In this document: piece by piece, positions 38,265-45,280 of the stretch | Layout: every line of letters starts with the position of its first letter | Numbering within the stretch: the stretch's first letter is position 1 | NCBI GenBank assembly: GCA_017430235.1 | Contig: JAFRNH010000019.1 | Location: 1 to 45,280, forward strand | DNA length: 45,280 nucleotides | Source: Paludibacteraceae bacterium | GTDB taxonomy: Bacteria; Bacteroidota; Bacteroidia; Bacteroidales; Paludibacteraceae | Reading direction: 5' to 3' | Program-made: the position numbers and the translations under genes | The notes under the pieces: generated by a model | The model's database searches: none | What the model was told of the DNA's origin: nothing | What the model saw: the letters and a program-made list of their open reading frames with translations, nothing else

Positions 38265-39458
38265 ATGGAGAAAGCTTTAATAACTACACAAAAATGTAGA
38301 AATTCAAATCTTGAATTGTTCAGAATCATAACGATGATGCTAATAGTGGCGCATCATTATGTTGTTAATTCGGGTCTGTTTGAACAAAATGGTCCAGTTT
38401 GGACTAATCCTTTTTCTTCTGATTCTTTATTTCTTCTATTATTGGGGGCATGGGGAAAAATCGGCATCAATTGTTTTGTCTTGATTACCGGTTATTTCAT
38501 GTGTAAGTCTGATATTACGGCAAAAAAGTTCATGAAACTTTTTTGCGAGATTATGTTCTATAAGATAATAATTGGTGTGATATTTTTCGTGGTGGGGTAT
38601 CGACCTTTTGAGTGGGGTGCTTTCCTTAAATTATTTATTCCTATTTTGTCGGTTAAACAAAATTTTACAGGATGTTTTATTTTGTTTTTCTTATTTATCC
38701 CGTTTTTGAATATTCTCATAAGGAATCTTGATGAAAAGCATCACATATACTTATTAGTATTGAGTGTGGTGACCTATGTCTTATTTGGTACGATTCATAG
38801 TGTGGACATGAATTATGTTTCATGGTTTATGGTTCTTTATGTGGTAGCTTCCTTCATAAGACTTTACCCTAAAAAGTGGATGGATAGTATAAGGTTTTCT
38901 AGCGTTCTGTTTCTTTTGTCAGTAGTGTTAACAATCATAAGTGTATGTGTTGGTGCTTGGTTGAGTGCAAAAACAGGAAAGAAGTTAGCCTTTTATTTTG
39001 TGACGGATTCCAATACTTTTTTAGCGTTGTTGGTAGGCGTTTCCTCTTTCTTGTTCTTTAAAAACTTAAAGATGAATAACAATGCTTTTATAAATGCTGT
39101 TGCTTCAACTACATTTGGCGTGTTGCTTATTCATGCTAATAGTGCAACCATGCGTCAATGGTTATGGCATGATATGTTGGATAATGTTGGACATTATGGA
39201 ATGCCTCTATATGTATTAGGTTGTGTGTTGGGCGTTTTTACTCTTTGCTCGTTTATAGACTACCTTAGAATAAGATTAATAGAACTTCCCCTCTTTAAGT
39301 ATTGGGATACTAGGGTGGAGGAACGATTGTCGGTTCGCTTAAAAAAGCTTGGGAATCAGACACAAAAAAGTCCATATGATCCAGAGTTTGTTGAAAAGAT
39401 GAAAAGTAGCGCAAAAAGTAAAGGTGAGGCTATAAAAACAGAAGAATTATGGAAGTAA
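38265..39458 (+). CDS. Acyltransferase family 3 membrane protein
   Basis: A 397-residue protein with about ten TM helices. It opens with the family motif 'NLELFRIITMMLIVAHHYVV', where the His pair is the likely catalytic site, and continues with 'INCFVLITGYFMCKS'. Members transfer acetyl or other acyl groups to extracellular glycans such as O-antigen or capsule. It is a lone gene between two copies of a dispersed repeat, in AT-rich DNA with few genes. The polysaccharide-sugar operon starts about 1.1 kb downstream, so both may serve the same surface glycan (inference). Confidence 0.87.
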   Translation: MEKALITTQKCRNSNLELFRIITMMLIVAHHYVVNSGLFEQNGPVWTNPFSSDSLFLLLLGAWGKIGINCFVLITGYFMCKSDITAKKFMKLFCEIMFYKIIIGVIFFVVGYRPFEWGAFLKLFIPILSVKQNFTGCFILFFLFIPFLNILIRNLDEKHHIYLLVLSVVTYVLFGTIHSVDMNYVSWFMVLYVVASFIRLYPKKWMDSIRFSSVLFLLSVVLTIISVCVGAWLSAKTGKKLAFYFVTDSNTFLALLVGVSSFLFFKNLKMNNNAFINAVASTTFGVLLIHANSATMRQWLWHDMLDNVGHYGMPLYVLGCVLGVFTLCSFIDYLRIRLIELPLFKYWDTRVEERLSVRLKKLGNQTQKSPYDPEFVEKMKSSAKSKGEAIKTEELWK

Positions 39459-39788
39459 GATGCTTTAGGTTAAAACTATAATCAAACGGAATTGTAAATT
39501 CCCCTGATTTTGTATGAGTCCTTCTGACTCAGATGTGAATGGGGTGATGCCTTTTATCCATGGCGGTGCCATAGACTATATCAGGATGAGCCTTTCACCC
39601 TCTTTTACCACCATAAGAAAGGAGCTATCAGAAAAACGAAGATTACTGTTAGAATCAGCCACATAATTATAATTCTAGAATTTTGATTCGATTTTTGTAG
39701 TTGATTCTTTTGACTCTTTGTTTGTGATGAAAATAATCGTAAGTGATTTATCCGACTCATATGGTAACTGATTTTGGATTCGTATTAT
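39459..39788. other. Noncoding AT-rich spacer
   Basis: No gene was seen. It contains repeat copy B (39552-39600). The part from about 39678 to 39788 reads on the minus strand as the shifted-frame continuation of the relic described at 39789-39857, but has no further match to the intact gene. Confidence 0.5.
39552..39600 (+). repeat. Dispersed repeat, copy B
   Basis: Same orientation as copy A, about 80% identical over 50 bp, one base shorter. The two copies bracket the acyltransferase gene 1.5 kb apart. Confidence 0.7.
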
Positions 39789-39857
39789 CTTGTTAGATTC
39801 TATATCAAAGTTATAAAAAAACTAAAACTTTTTGTGAGTGAAACTTCATTTATCCGT
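39789..39857 (-). pseudogene. Frameshifted relic of the N-terminal region of the 40068-40478 gene
   Basis: This stretch matches 40379-40445: both contain TTGTTAGA-TCT, CAAAGTTATAAAAA and TTGTGAGTG-AACTTCATTT in the same order. On the minus strand it reads NEVSLT in one frame and then FYNFDIESNK in another, against NEVPLTNKIFYNFGKESNK in the intact gene. About 5 extra bases cause the frameshift. Confidence 0.65.
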
Positions 39858-40058
39858 TCAGAGGGGAGAGACGTCATTTGCGTCAATATACCATTCCCAT
39901 TTATAATCCGAAGATATGGGCTCTGATTCGAAGAGTTTTCCAAGATCTCTTTTTAAGTATTTGCAATATTTGGAATAGGAAATTTTATTAAAAAAGAAGT
40001 TAACCAGAATGGGAAAAACAAGAATAGTAACCCCCCCCTTGTATTTTATAAAGAGCAT
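39858..40058 (-). CDS. Small hypothetical protein with a G8 tract near its start
   Basis: A 66-residue frame starting at the ATG at 40058, preceded at a good distance by AGGAGAAGGAG, an unusually strong ribosome-binding site for this phylum. A hydrophobic stretch (VTILVFPILVNFFF) is followed by a basic and then acidic tail (YIDANDVSPL). Codons 7-10 are read through eight consecutive G residues (C run 40031-40038). I recognise no family. It begins 9 bp after the stop of the 136-residue gene, so the two may form one unit or a split gene. Confidence 0.45.
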   Translation of the reverse strand: MLFIKYKGGVTILVFPILVNFFFNKISYSKYCKYLKRDLGKLFESEPISSDYKWEWYIDANDVSPL

Positions 40059-40067
40059 CTCCTTCTC

Positions 40068-40478
40068 CTAGTAAAAAGCCAATAACATACATAAAAGCAC
40101 AAAAGAAATTATGTATGTGAAAATATATGCTATTTCCGAATATTGACAAGTGACATATAAAAATCCATTCTTACAAGAGATTCGAATGTCCGGGGGGGAA
40201 TTTCGCTCGTCGCGCCTCTTTATATAAATGATATTCCGTTCTTTATCCCAAGAACATTTGTATTTATGCATGTCTTCCAAATTCTCATACAATTGTTCGA
40301 CATCAACCATTTCATATTTAAATTCACAATAGTTATGAATTTTTGGGGTGTAAATGTATGCCATGTGTGCTTGTGTTAACTTGTTAGACTCTTTGCCAAA
40401 GTTATAAAAAATTTTATTTGTGAGTGGAACTTCATTTTTCACCAATAGAAATTTCTCAAAAAATTTTTCAAAAATCAA
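40068..40478 (-). CDS. Hypothetical protein with a C-terminal TM helix
   Basis: A 136-residue protein with a Lys/Phe/Glu-rich soluble part and one C-terminal TM helix (EIAYIFTYIISFVLLCMLL). A run of seven C residues in the coding strand lies in 'RNSPPD' (G run 40192-40198). No family is recognised. A partly duplicated, broken copy of its 5' region lies just downstream at 39789-39857. Size, tail anchor and local duplication are compatible with an immunity-like or accessory gene, but nothing proves it. Confidence 0.5.
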   Translation of the reverse strand: MIFEKFFEKFLLVKNEVPLTNKIFYNFGKESNKLTQAHMAYIYTPKIHNYCEFKYEMVDVEQLYENLEDMHKYKCSWDKERNIIYIKRRDERNSPPDIRISCKNGFLYVTCQYSEIAYIFTYIISFVLLCMLLAFY

Positions 40479-40534
40479 CCAAACTATTATCTTTACGGAG
40501 AAATAGGTAAATCCCTATTATTTGTGATGTTGAT

Positions 40535-41671
40535 ATGCGAAAAATAGAAATGGTTGACCTCCGTGGTCAGTACTCACATATAAAATCGGAAATTGATGAA
40601 GCAATCCAGTCGGTCATCGATAGTGCAGCCTTTGTTAAGGGTGCAAAGGTGACTGAGTTTCAGCATCATTTGGAGGAGTTCCTGCAGGTGAAACATGTTA
40701 TCCCAGTGGGTAACGGAACAGATGCCTTGCAAATCGCTCTGATGTCTCTCGGATTGAAACCTGGTGATGAGGTCATTACCCCAACTTTCACATTCATTGC
40801 TACGGCTGAGGTGGTTGCTGTGTTGGGCTTGACTCCCGTATTGGTGGATGTGGATCCAACTACTTTTTGCATCTCTGTTGAGGCTTTGAAGAAGGTGATT
40901 TCACCGAAGACAAAGGCTATCGTTCCCGTTCATCTGTTTGGTCAAAACGCGGATATGGAACAGATCTTATCCATCGCAAAGGAACATCATTTGTATGTGG
41001 TGGAGGATGCTTGTCAGTCTATCGCTTCACGTTATACATTCAGTAATGGCGAGAGTCGTCCGTCAGGATGTATGGGTGATATAGGGTGTACCTCATTCTT
41101 CCCATCTAAAAACTTAGGTTGCTATGGAGATGGCGGAGCCTTGTTTACAAATGATGATGATTTGGCGGAGAAGATACGTTGCATTGCCAATCATGGAATG
41201 AAGGTACGTTATCATCATGATCGTATAGGTGTGAATTCTCGATTGGATAGCATACAGGCAGCCGTTTTGGATGTGAAACTACCTCATTTAATGGAATATA
41301 CGGAGAAACGACAAGCAGCTGCGATGTATTATACTCGTTCGTTGCAGTCGTTGAAGGAACTGATACTTCCTCAGACGGGAGAGAAGAGCACGCATGTCTT
41401 TCATCAATACACGCTACAGGTGACGGATGGACGACGCGACCAATTGCAGGCTTATCTAAAGGAGCACGACATACCATCGATGATCTATTATCCGATACCG
41501 CTTCATCTGCAGAAAGCTTATCAGAGCGATCGGTATGGAGAAGGTGATTTCCCTGTGGCAGAAAAATTGTCGAAGACGGTGCTGTCGCTTCCTATGCATA
41601 CGGAACTGGATGAGGAACAGTTACAATATATCGTTCAAGTAATAAAGGATTTTTTTCAGAGCCCATGTTAG
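40535..41671 (+). CDS. wbpE: UDP-2-acetamido-2-deoxy-3-oxo-D-glucuronate aminotransferase (DegT/DnrJ/EryC1 family)
   Basis: A 378-residue PLP enzyme with the Schiff-base Lys192 in [34 protein letters not shown] for phosphate/cofactor contacts and VVEDACQS with the PLP-binding Asp. It would aminate the 3-keto group made by the WbpB-like enzyme encoded two genes on. The gene order wbpE-wbpD-wbpB, with the acetyltransferase start overlapping its stop by 7 bp, is what identifies this subfamily; sequence alone would only say sugar aminotransferase. Confidence 0.88.
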   Translation: MRKIEMVDLRGQYSHIKSEIDEAIQSVIDSAAFVKGAKVTEFQHHLEEFLQVKHVIPVGNGTDALQIALMSLGLKPGDEVITPTFTFIATAEVVAVLGLTPVLVDVDPTTFCISVEALKKVISPKTKAIVPVHLFGQNADMEQILSIAKEHHLYVVEDACQSIASRYTFSNGESRPSGCMGDIGCTSFFPSKNLGCYGDGGALFTNDDDLAEKIRCIANHGMKVRYHHDRIGVNSRLDSIQAAVLDVKLPHLMEYTEKRQAAAMYYTRSLQSLKELILPQTGEKSTHVFHQYTLQVTDGRRDQLQAYLKEHDIPSMIYYPIPLHLQKAYQSDRYGEGDFPVAEKLSKTVLSLPMHTELDEEQLQYIVQVIKDFFQSPC

Positions 41672-42240
41672 ATTACTTTGTACATAATACAGCCGTTGTG
41701 GATACTCCTTGTGTGATTGGTAAGGGCACAAGGATATGGCATTTCACTCATATCATGGCGAATAGCGTGATCGGAGAAGGATGTAACATAGGACAGAATG
41801 TAGTCATATCTCCTGATGTGGTGTTGGGTAAAAATGTAAGAATCCAGAACAATGTATCGGTATATACGGGTGTGGTGTGTGAGGATGATGTCTTTTTGGG
41901 TCCGTCAATGGTCTTCACTAATGTGATCAACCCGCGTAGCTTCATCTCTCGAAAGGATGAGTTCAGACAGACATTGGTGTGCAAAGGTGCATCCATAGGA
42001 GCCAATGCAACGATTGTCTGCGGACATAAGATTGGTGCCTACGCCATGATCGGAGCAGGTGCGGTGATAACGAAGGATGTGAAACCGTATGCATTGGTGG
42101 TAGGAAATCCAGCCAAGCAAATCGGGTGGGTGAGTGAGCATGGAATGAAATTAGAGTTTGATAATAATGGTTACGCTACATGTCCGGAAACCGGTCAGCG
42201 TTACCAGTTGCAGAATGATTTCGTAAAAAGAATTGAGTAG
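41665..42240 (+). CDS. wbpD: UDP-sugar 3-N-acetyltransferase, left-handed beta-helix (WbpD-like)
   Basis: A 191-residue hexapeptide-repeat protein: '[20 protein letters not shown]', '[20 protein letters not shown]', '[20 protein letters not shown]' and '[20 protein letters not shown]'. It should transfer acetyl from acetyl-CoA to the 3-amino group, giving UDP-2,3-diacetamido-2,3-dideoxy-glucuronic acid. The start overlaps wbpE by 7 bp and the stop lies 2 bp before wbpB, indicating translational coupling. Confidence 0.9.
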   Translation: MLDYFVHNTAVVDTPCVIGKGTRIWHFTHIMANSVIGEGCNIGQNVVISPDVVLGKNVRIQNNVSVYTGVVCEDDVFLGPSMVFTNVINPRSFISRKDEFRQTLVCKGASIGANATIVCGHKIGAYAMIGAGAVITKDVKPYALVVGNPAKQIGWVSEHGMKLEFDNNGYATCPETGQRYQLQNDFVKRIE

Positions 42241-42242
42241 GT

Positions 42243-43271
42243 ATGAAAAAGATTAAATTCGCAGTGATTGGTCAGGGGCATATCGGAAAACGGCATGCAG
42301 AGATGATACGTCGGAATGAGAATGCTGAGTTGGTGGCCGTTTGTGATATATTGCCTAAGGAGGAAGTGGGACTGTCTGATATAGAGGTGCCTTATTTCCG
42401 CTCTATTGATGAACTATTGGATGCGGGTTTGGATTTGGATGTGGTGAATATCTGCACTCCGAATGCTTATCATGCAGAATATGCGATAAAAGCGTTAGAA
42501 CATAGATATCATGTGGTGTTGGAGAAACCCATCGCCTTGAAGAAAAGTGATGCGGAAAAGGTGGTCTTCAAATCGTTGGAGGTGTCGAAACATGTTTTCT
42601 GTGTCATGCAAAACCGTTATTCACCGCCTTCTGTGTGGTTGAAAGAGATTGTTACAAACAAAACATTGGGTGATATCTATATGGTGCAACTCAATTGCTT
42701 TTGGAATCGTGATGAGCGTTACTATAAGAAAGGTAATTGGCATGGAGATGGAAAATTGGATGGCGGTACTTTGTTCACTCAGTTCTCTCACTTCATTGAC
42801 ATCATGTATTGGCTGTTTGGCGATATAACCAATATCAATGGAAATTTCCACGATTTTAATCATCAACAATTGACTGATTTTGAAGACAGTGGTGTCGTGA
42901 CCTTCGATTTCATAAACGGAGGAATGGGATGCCTGAATTATTCAACTTCTGTGTGGAATACGAATCTGGAAAGCAGTATCACCATTATTGGCGAGAAGGG
43001 TACGATAAAGGTGGCTGGCCAATATATGAATGAGGTGGTCTATTGCCACATCAAAGATTATGAAATGCCTACGTTGGCTCCTAGTAACCCGCCTAATGAT
43101 TATGGCGAATACAAAGGCTCCGCTCAGAATCATCATTATGTGATTCAAAATGTGGTGGAGAAACTCAATGAATGCGGAAGTATCACTACAAACGTATTGG
43201 AAGGACTGAAGGTGATTGATATCATCGAACGAATCTATAAGGTTCGCGATGAAAAATGGAAGAAAAATTAG
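42243..43271 (+). CDS. wbpB: UDP-N-acetyl-glucosaminuronate 3-dehydrogenase (WbpB/WlbA-like, Gfo/Idh/MocA family)
   Basis: A 342-residue NAD-dependent oxidoreductase: Rossmann start KFAVIGQGHIGKRHAEMI, the catalytic EKP motif in VVLEKPIALKKSDAEK, and 'GGTLFTQFSHFIDIMYWLFG' holding the usual conserved His. It oxidises C3 of UDP-GlcNAcA. The required 6-dehydrogenase (WbpA) and all glycosyltransferases are absent from the window, so they must be encoded elsewhere if the pathway works. Confidence 0.9.
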   Translation: MKKIKFAVIGQGHIGKRHAEMIRRNENAELVAVCDILPKEEVGLSDIEVPYFRSIDELLDAGLDLDVVNICTPNAYHAEYAIKALEHRYHVVLEKPIALKKSDAEKVVFKSLEVSKHVFCVMQNRYSPPSVWLKEIVTNKTLGDIYMVQLNCFWNRDERYYKKGNWHGDGKLDGGTLFTQFSHFIDIMYWLFGDITNINGNFHDFNHQQLTDFEDSGVVTFDFINGGMGCLNYSTSVWNTNLESSITIIGEKGTIKVAGQYMNEVVYCHIKDYEMPTLAPSNPPNDYGEYKGSAQNHHYVIQNVVEKLNECGSITTNVLEGLKVIDIIERIYKVRDEKWKKN

Positions 43272-43290
43272 ATTGTTCATCAAATATTCC

Positions 43291-43320
43291 CCGTAGAGAC
43301 GCACGGCCGTGCGTCTCTAT
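43291..43320. repeat. Palindromic element 3 (CGTA-type)
   Basis: A perfect 26-bp palindrome (43294-43319, arms TAGAGACGCACGG and its complement), led by CCG. It lies between two convergent genes, wbpB and the ADP-ribosylglycohydrolase. It has no long U tract but could act as a two-way terminator or REP-like element. Confidence 0.75.
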
Positions 43321-43338
43321 TTCCAATTTATTTCCGAA

Positions 43339-44148
43339 TCATTTCCAAATCTCTTTGTAGTGACTCTTTTCAATCATTCCCTTGATAATCTCTTTAAATC
43401 TGTCTGGTATCCTTTTGTTTATCTCATCGATCATATAAGCAGGTATCGATTTATAGTATGCTTCCGCAATGGCGCCAGTGATGCAGGTTAGGGTGTCGGA
43501 ATCTCCTCCTAATGAGATACCTAAACGAATGGCATTCTCAAAATCCGAGCTGTCGAGAAAGGCGATGATTGCTTCGGGAACTGTCTCCTGACAACTCTCG
43601 TTGAAACGATAGTCGGGTCTGATCTCGTCGCAGGTGCGATGTAAATCATACTGATATCTCTCTTCGATATACTTTTTTATCTCCTCTTTGCTGTGGTTGG
43701 TACGCGCCATAAAGATGGCTGCGGCTGTGACTTGTGCACCTTTGATGCCCTCTGGATGGTTGTGTGTAATCTCTGCCGAAATCTGTGCTATGCGCTCCGT
43801 CTCCTCTAATGTGTCGAAAAACCAACCTACGGGACTGACGCGCATGGCTGAACCATTGCCCCATGAGTTATAAGGAGCCCTCTCTTTCGTGGTAAAAAGC
43901 CATCTGAAAAAAGAACCACCGTATCCACCCATCGGATTCTTGAAATCGTGAGCTATTCCCACAATCGATTCCTCCAAGGCCTTCGGTGAATGTGAAGGGT
44001 CTGTTAGCAACCAATTGGCCACAGCCATGGTGATGACACTATCATCGGTATAGTCGCTTCTATCTGTAAATAATGGGATGTCTGTCCTCTTAACATTGTT
44101 AAATTCGTAAATAGATCCCGTTGTGTCTCCAATAATTGCACCGTACAT
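43339..44148 (-). CDS. ADP-ribosylglycohydrolase (DraG-like) family protein
   Basis: A 269-residue all-helical enzyme with the dinuclear-metal motifs: GDTTGSIYE near the start, YTDDSVIT (Thr34-Ser37) and LGGDSDTLTCITGA (214-219), as in the ADP-ribosyl-dinitrogen reductase hydrolases. It removes ADP-ribose from proteins or small molecules. It is 76 bp downstream of the Nudix gene on the same strand; together they could release and then split or sense ADP-ribose (inference). Confidence 0.92.
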   Translation of the reverse strand: MYGAIIGDTTGSIYEFNNVKRTDIPLFTDRSDYTDDSVITMAVANWLLTDPSHSPKALEESIVGIAHDFKNPMGGYGGSFFRWLFTTKERAPYNSWGNGSAMRVSPVGWFFDTLEETERIAQISAEITHNHPEGIKGAQVTAAAIFMARTNHSKEEIKKYIEERYQYDLHRTCDEIRPDYRFNESCQETVPEAIIAFLDSSDFENAIRLGISLGGDSDTLTCITGAIAEAYYKSIPAYMIDEINKRIPDRFKEIIKGMIEKSHYKEIWK

Positions 44149-44224
44149 AATAATAAATTTTAAGTTTTACTTTTGATTAATTCTCTCGTGTTGAAAAGAT
44201 TTTTTTTACTCATCTAATAGAAGA

Positions 44225-44935
44225 TCAAAATTCAAATTTGAAATGACCACTCTCTTTCATCTTTTCGTATTTTTTGCGATTAAATCGGTATTTTTTTGCT
44301 TTTCGACCTCTTGTCACGGTTTGGTTCTCATTCTCCTCTGTCGACTCCCAGTCTTCAACCTCCTCCAAAATGTCCATCAACAACAACTTCTTTTGGAAGT
44401 TTCTTCTGTCGAATTGAATATTCAGAATCGCTTCGTAAAGACGTTGCACCTCGGGAATGGTGAAGTAGTCTCCTAACAGATCAAACCCGATTGATTCGAA
44501 ATAGATTCGCTCCCGTAATGCTTGTTGGGCAACACGAAAAATATATTCGTGATCAAATGCTAACGGAGGAAGCTCCTTCAGACTGAACCATTTGGCGTCG
44601 CTCGCATCATCGCCTCCTTTTACATCCGTTGGCTTTATCAAGGCTAAATAGGCGATGGAAACGACTCTTTCTCGTGGATCTCTATCCACTTTTGTAAATG
44701 TGTGAAATTGTTCTATATAATTCGGAATCAGTCCTGTTTCTTCTTGTAATTCTCTTAAGGCACCTTGCTCTGCATTCTCGTCCATGTTTAAGAAACCACC
44801 AGGGAATGCCCAATAGCCTTTGTATGGTTCATTACCTCTTTCGATGAGTAGCACCTTGAGGTCATTGCCATCAAAACTGAAGATGACACAGTCGGTCGTG
44901 ACTGCCGGATGGGGATATTTATACGTGTATGACAT
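44225..44935 (-). CDS. Nudix hydrolase/NrtR-like regulator
   Basis: A 236-residue protein. Residues about 10-150 are a Nudix domain with a complete Nudix box (47-69: G-x5-E-x7-RELQEETGL). Residues about 155-236 form a winged-helix-like C-terminal domain (FTIPEVQRLYEAILNIQFDR, then RNFQKKLLLMDILEE) ending in a basic tail (GRKAKKYRFNRKKYEKMKES). This is the layout of NrtR-family regulators of NAD or sugar genes, though most NrtR regulators have a broken Nudix box. The promoter region holds two matching boxes, consistent with autoregulation. Confidence 0.88.
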   Translation of the reverse strand: MSYTYKYPHPAVTTDCVIFSFDGNDLKVLLIERGNEPYKGYWAFPGGFLNMDENAEQGALRELQEETGLIPNYIEQFHTFTKVDRDPRERVVSIAYLALIKPTDVKGGDDASDAKWFSLKELPPLAFDHEYIFRVAQQALRERIYFESIGFDLLGDYFTIPEVQRLYEAILNIQFDRRNFQKKLLLMDILEEVEDWESTEENENQTVTRGRKAKKYRFNRKKYEKMKESGHFKFEF

Positions 44936-44945
44936 CTTATTTCTA

Positions 44946-45025
44946 TTTTGTGTAAATTATACACGACAAAAATAAACAAGAATTTTGAAACGACAAACTT
45001 TTTTGTGTAAAAATCACACAAAAAA
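44946..45025 (-). promoter_or_regulatory. Promoter of the Nudix/NrtR-like gene bracketed by two operator-like boxes
   Basis: Minus-strand promoter: TTTG (44994-44997), 19-bp spacer, TATTTTTG (44967-44974), exact consensus; the predicted start is near 44960. Box 1 at 44946-44964 is TTTTGTGTAAATTATACAC and box 2 at 45001-45019 is TTTTGTGTAAAAATCACAC, 15 of 19 identical and 55 bp apart. Box 1 covers the predicted start; box 2 abuts the -33 element. Both are near-palindromic (GTGTA...TACAC; TTTTGTGT...ACACAAAA). Confidence 0.6.
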
Positions 45026-45053
45026 AAACAAAAAAATTTAATCCCAACTTAGT

Positions 45054-45104
45054 GCACATAAAAGAGTGTCCTTCGGACAGAAATCTTACAAATCGTTACA
45101 AATC
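45054..45104 (+). repeat. Hairpin-bearing repeat, copy 1
   Basis: A 51-bp unit: GCACATAAA, GAGT, a hairpin TGTCC-TTC-GGACA (45067-45079), then GAAATCTTACAAATC and GTTACAAATC. Identical but for one base to copy 3. Confidence 0.85.
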
Positions 45105-45156
45105 AGACAAATATGTTTATGGACTTGATAGCAGATAACAATAAGTTTCTGTAATA

Positions 45157-45207
45157 GAGATTTGTAAGATTTGAATAGATTTGTGAGATTTCTCGCGAAG
45201 CGACTCA
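45157..45207 (-). repeat. Hairpin-bearing repeat, inverted copy 2
   Basis: On the minus strand: GAGT, hairpin TCGC-TTC-GCGA (45194-45204), then GAAATCTCACAAATC and further CAAATC units. The stem bases differ from copies 1 and 3 but still pair, and the loop is the same. Confidence 0.7.
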
Positions 45208-45230
45208 TATCATATAAATTCATATTAGCG

Positions 45231-45280
45231 CACATAAAGGAGTGTCCTTCGGACAGAAATCTTACAAATCGTTACAAATC
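45231..45280 (+). repeat. Hairpin-bearing repeat, copy 3 (reaches the window edge)
   Basis: Direct repeat of copy 1, 177 bp downstream, one mismatch (AAAAGA against AAAGGA). The unit probably continues past the end of the window. No gene is visible from 45026 to 45280. Confidence 0.85.

Noticed and set aside
43309-43491. Plus-strand frame of 60 codons
   Set aside because: Overlaps palindromic element 3 and the antisense of the ADP-ribosylglycohydrolase 3' end.
44999-45025. Intrinsic terminator reading out of the Nudix region
   Set aside because: The inverted repeat is AT-rich with a weak stem and lies upstream of the promoter; the box similarity fits an operator better.
45054-45280. CRISPR array
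   Set aside because: Only two direct copies 177 bp apart, one inverted copy, and no regular spacers or cas genes.

Overview
The window looks like chromosomal DNA of a member of the Bacteroidales, probably a gut or rumen type; the genus cannot be fixed from sequence alone. The evidence is: several proteins with a C-terminal type IX secretion (T9SS type A) sorting domain; many promoters of the Bacteroidetes form TTTG-N19/20-TAnnTTTG; a very long Rho with a disordered insertion; BspA-like leucine-rich repeat proteins; a DUF4290-murA pair; and a compact aryl-polyene/flexirubin-like lipid operon.

Left arm (1-8952, all minus strand). A membrane protein (DUF6057-like), a beta-propeller lipoprotein carrying a CXXCH motif and the start of a DsbD-like thiol-disulfide reductase form a possible redox/cytochrome-linked operon. 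Three separately terminated secreted proteins follow: an intact GH5 endoglucanase with a CBM6-like domain, an unrecognised T9SS cargo protein, and a second GH5 copy that has lost its acid/base Glu and a conserved active-site Tyr.

9010-16349 (minus). One tight seven-gene operon codes for a ketosynthase, ACP, two hotdog dehydratases, a thioesterase, an MMPL exporter fused to a degenerate methyltransferase-like domain, and a CrtI-like FAD oxidoreductase. This resembles a reduced aryl-polyene-type cluster. No aromatic-starter gene, ketoreductase or acyltransferase is visible in it.

16500-31700 is mainly housekeeping: a secreted serine hydrolase, twin tRNA-Asp genes, murA (fosfomycin-insensitive type, Asp in place of the reactive Cys), rho with a structured leader, ftsK-lolA, trxB, and ligA-(hypothetical)-dapA-truA-(membrane protein).

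31700-45280 is accessory in character: a BspA-like LRR protein; a second repeat protein with eleven 26-residue units; an LRR gene relic; an alkyltransferase; an OmpA-domain protein with a Cys-rich N-terminus; an acyltransferase flanked by two copies of a dispersed repeat; two small hypothetical genes with G tracts and a relic of one of them; a wbpE-wbpD-wbpB operon for a diacetamido-uronic acid sugar nucleotide; and an ADP-ribosylglycohydrolase next to a Nudix/NrtR-like protein whose promoter sits between two matching 19-bp boxes. The right edge holds three copies, one inverted, of a noncoding element whose hairpin stem differs in sequence but still pairs. Palindromic elements beginning CGTA occur three times at gene ends.
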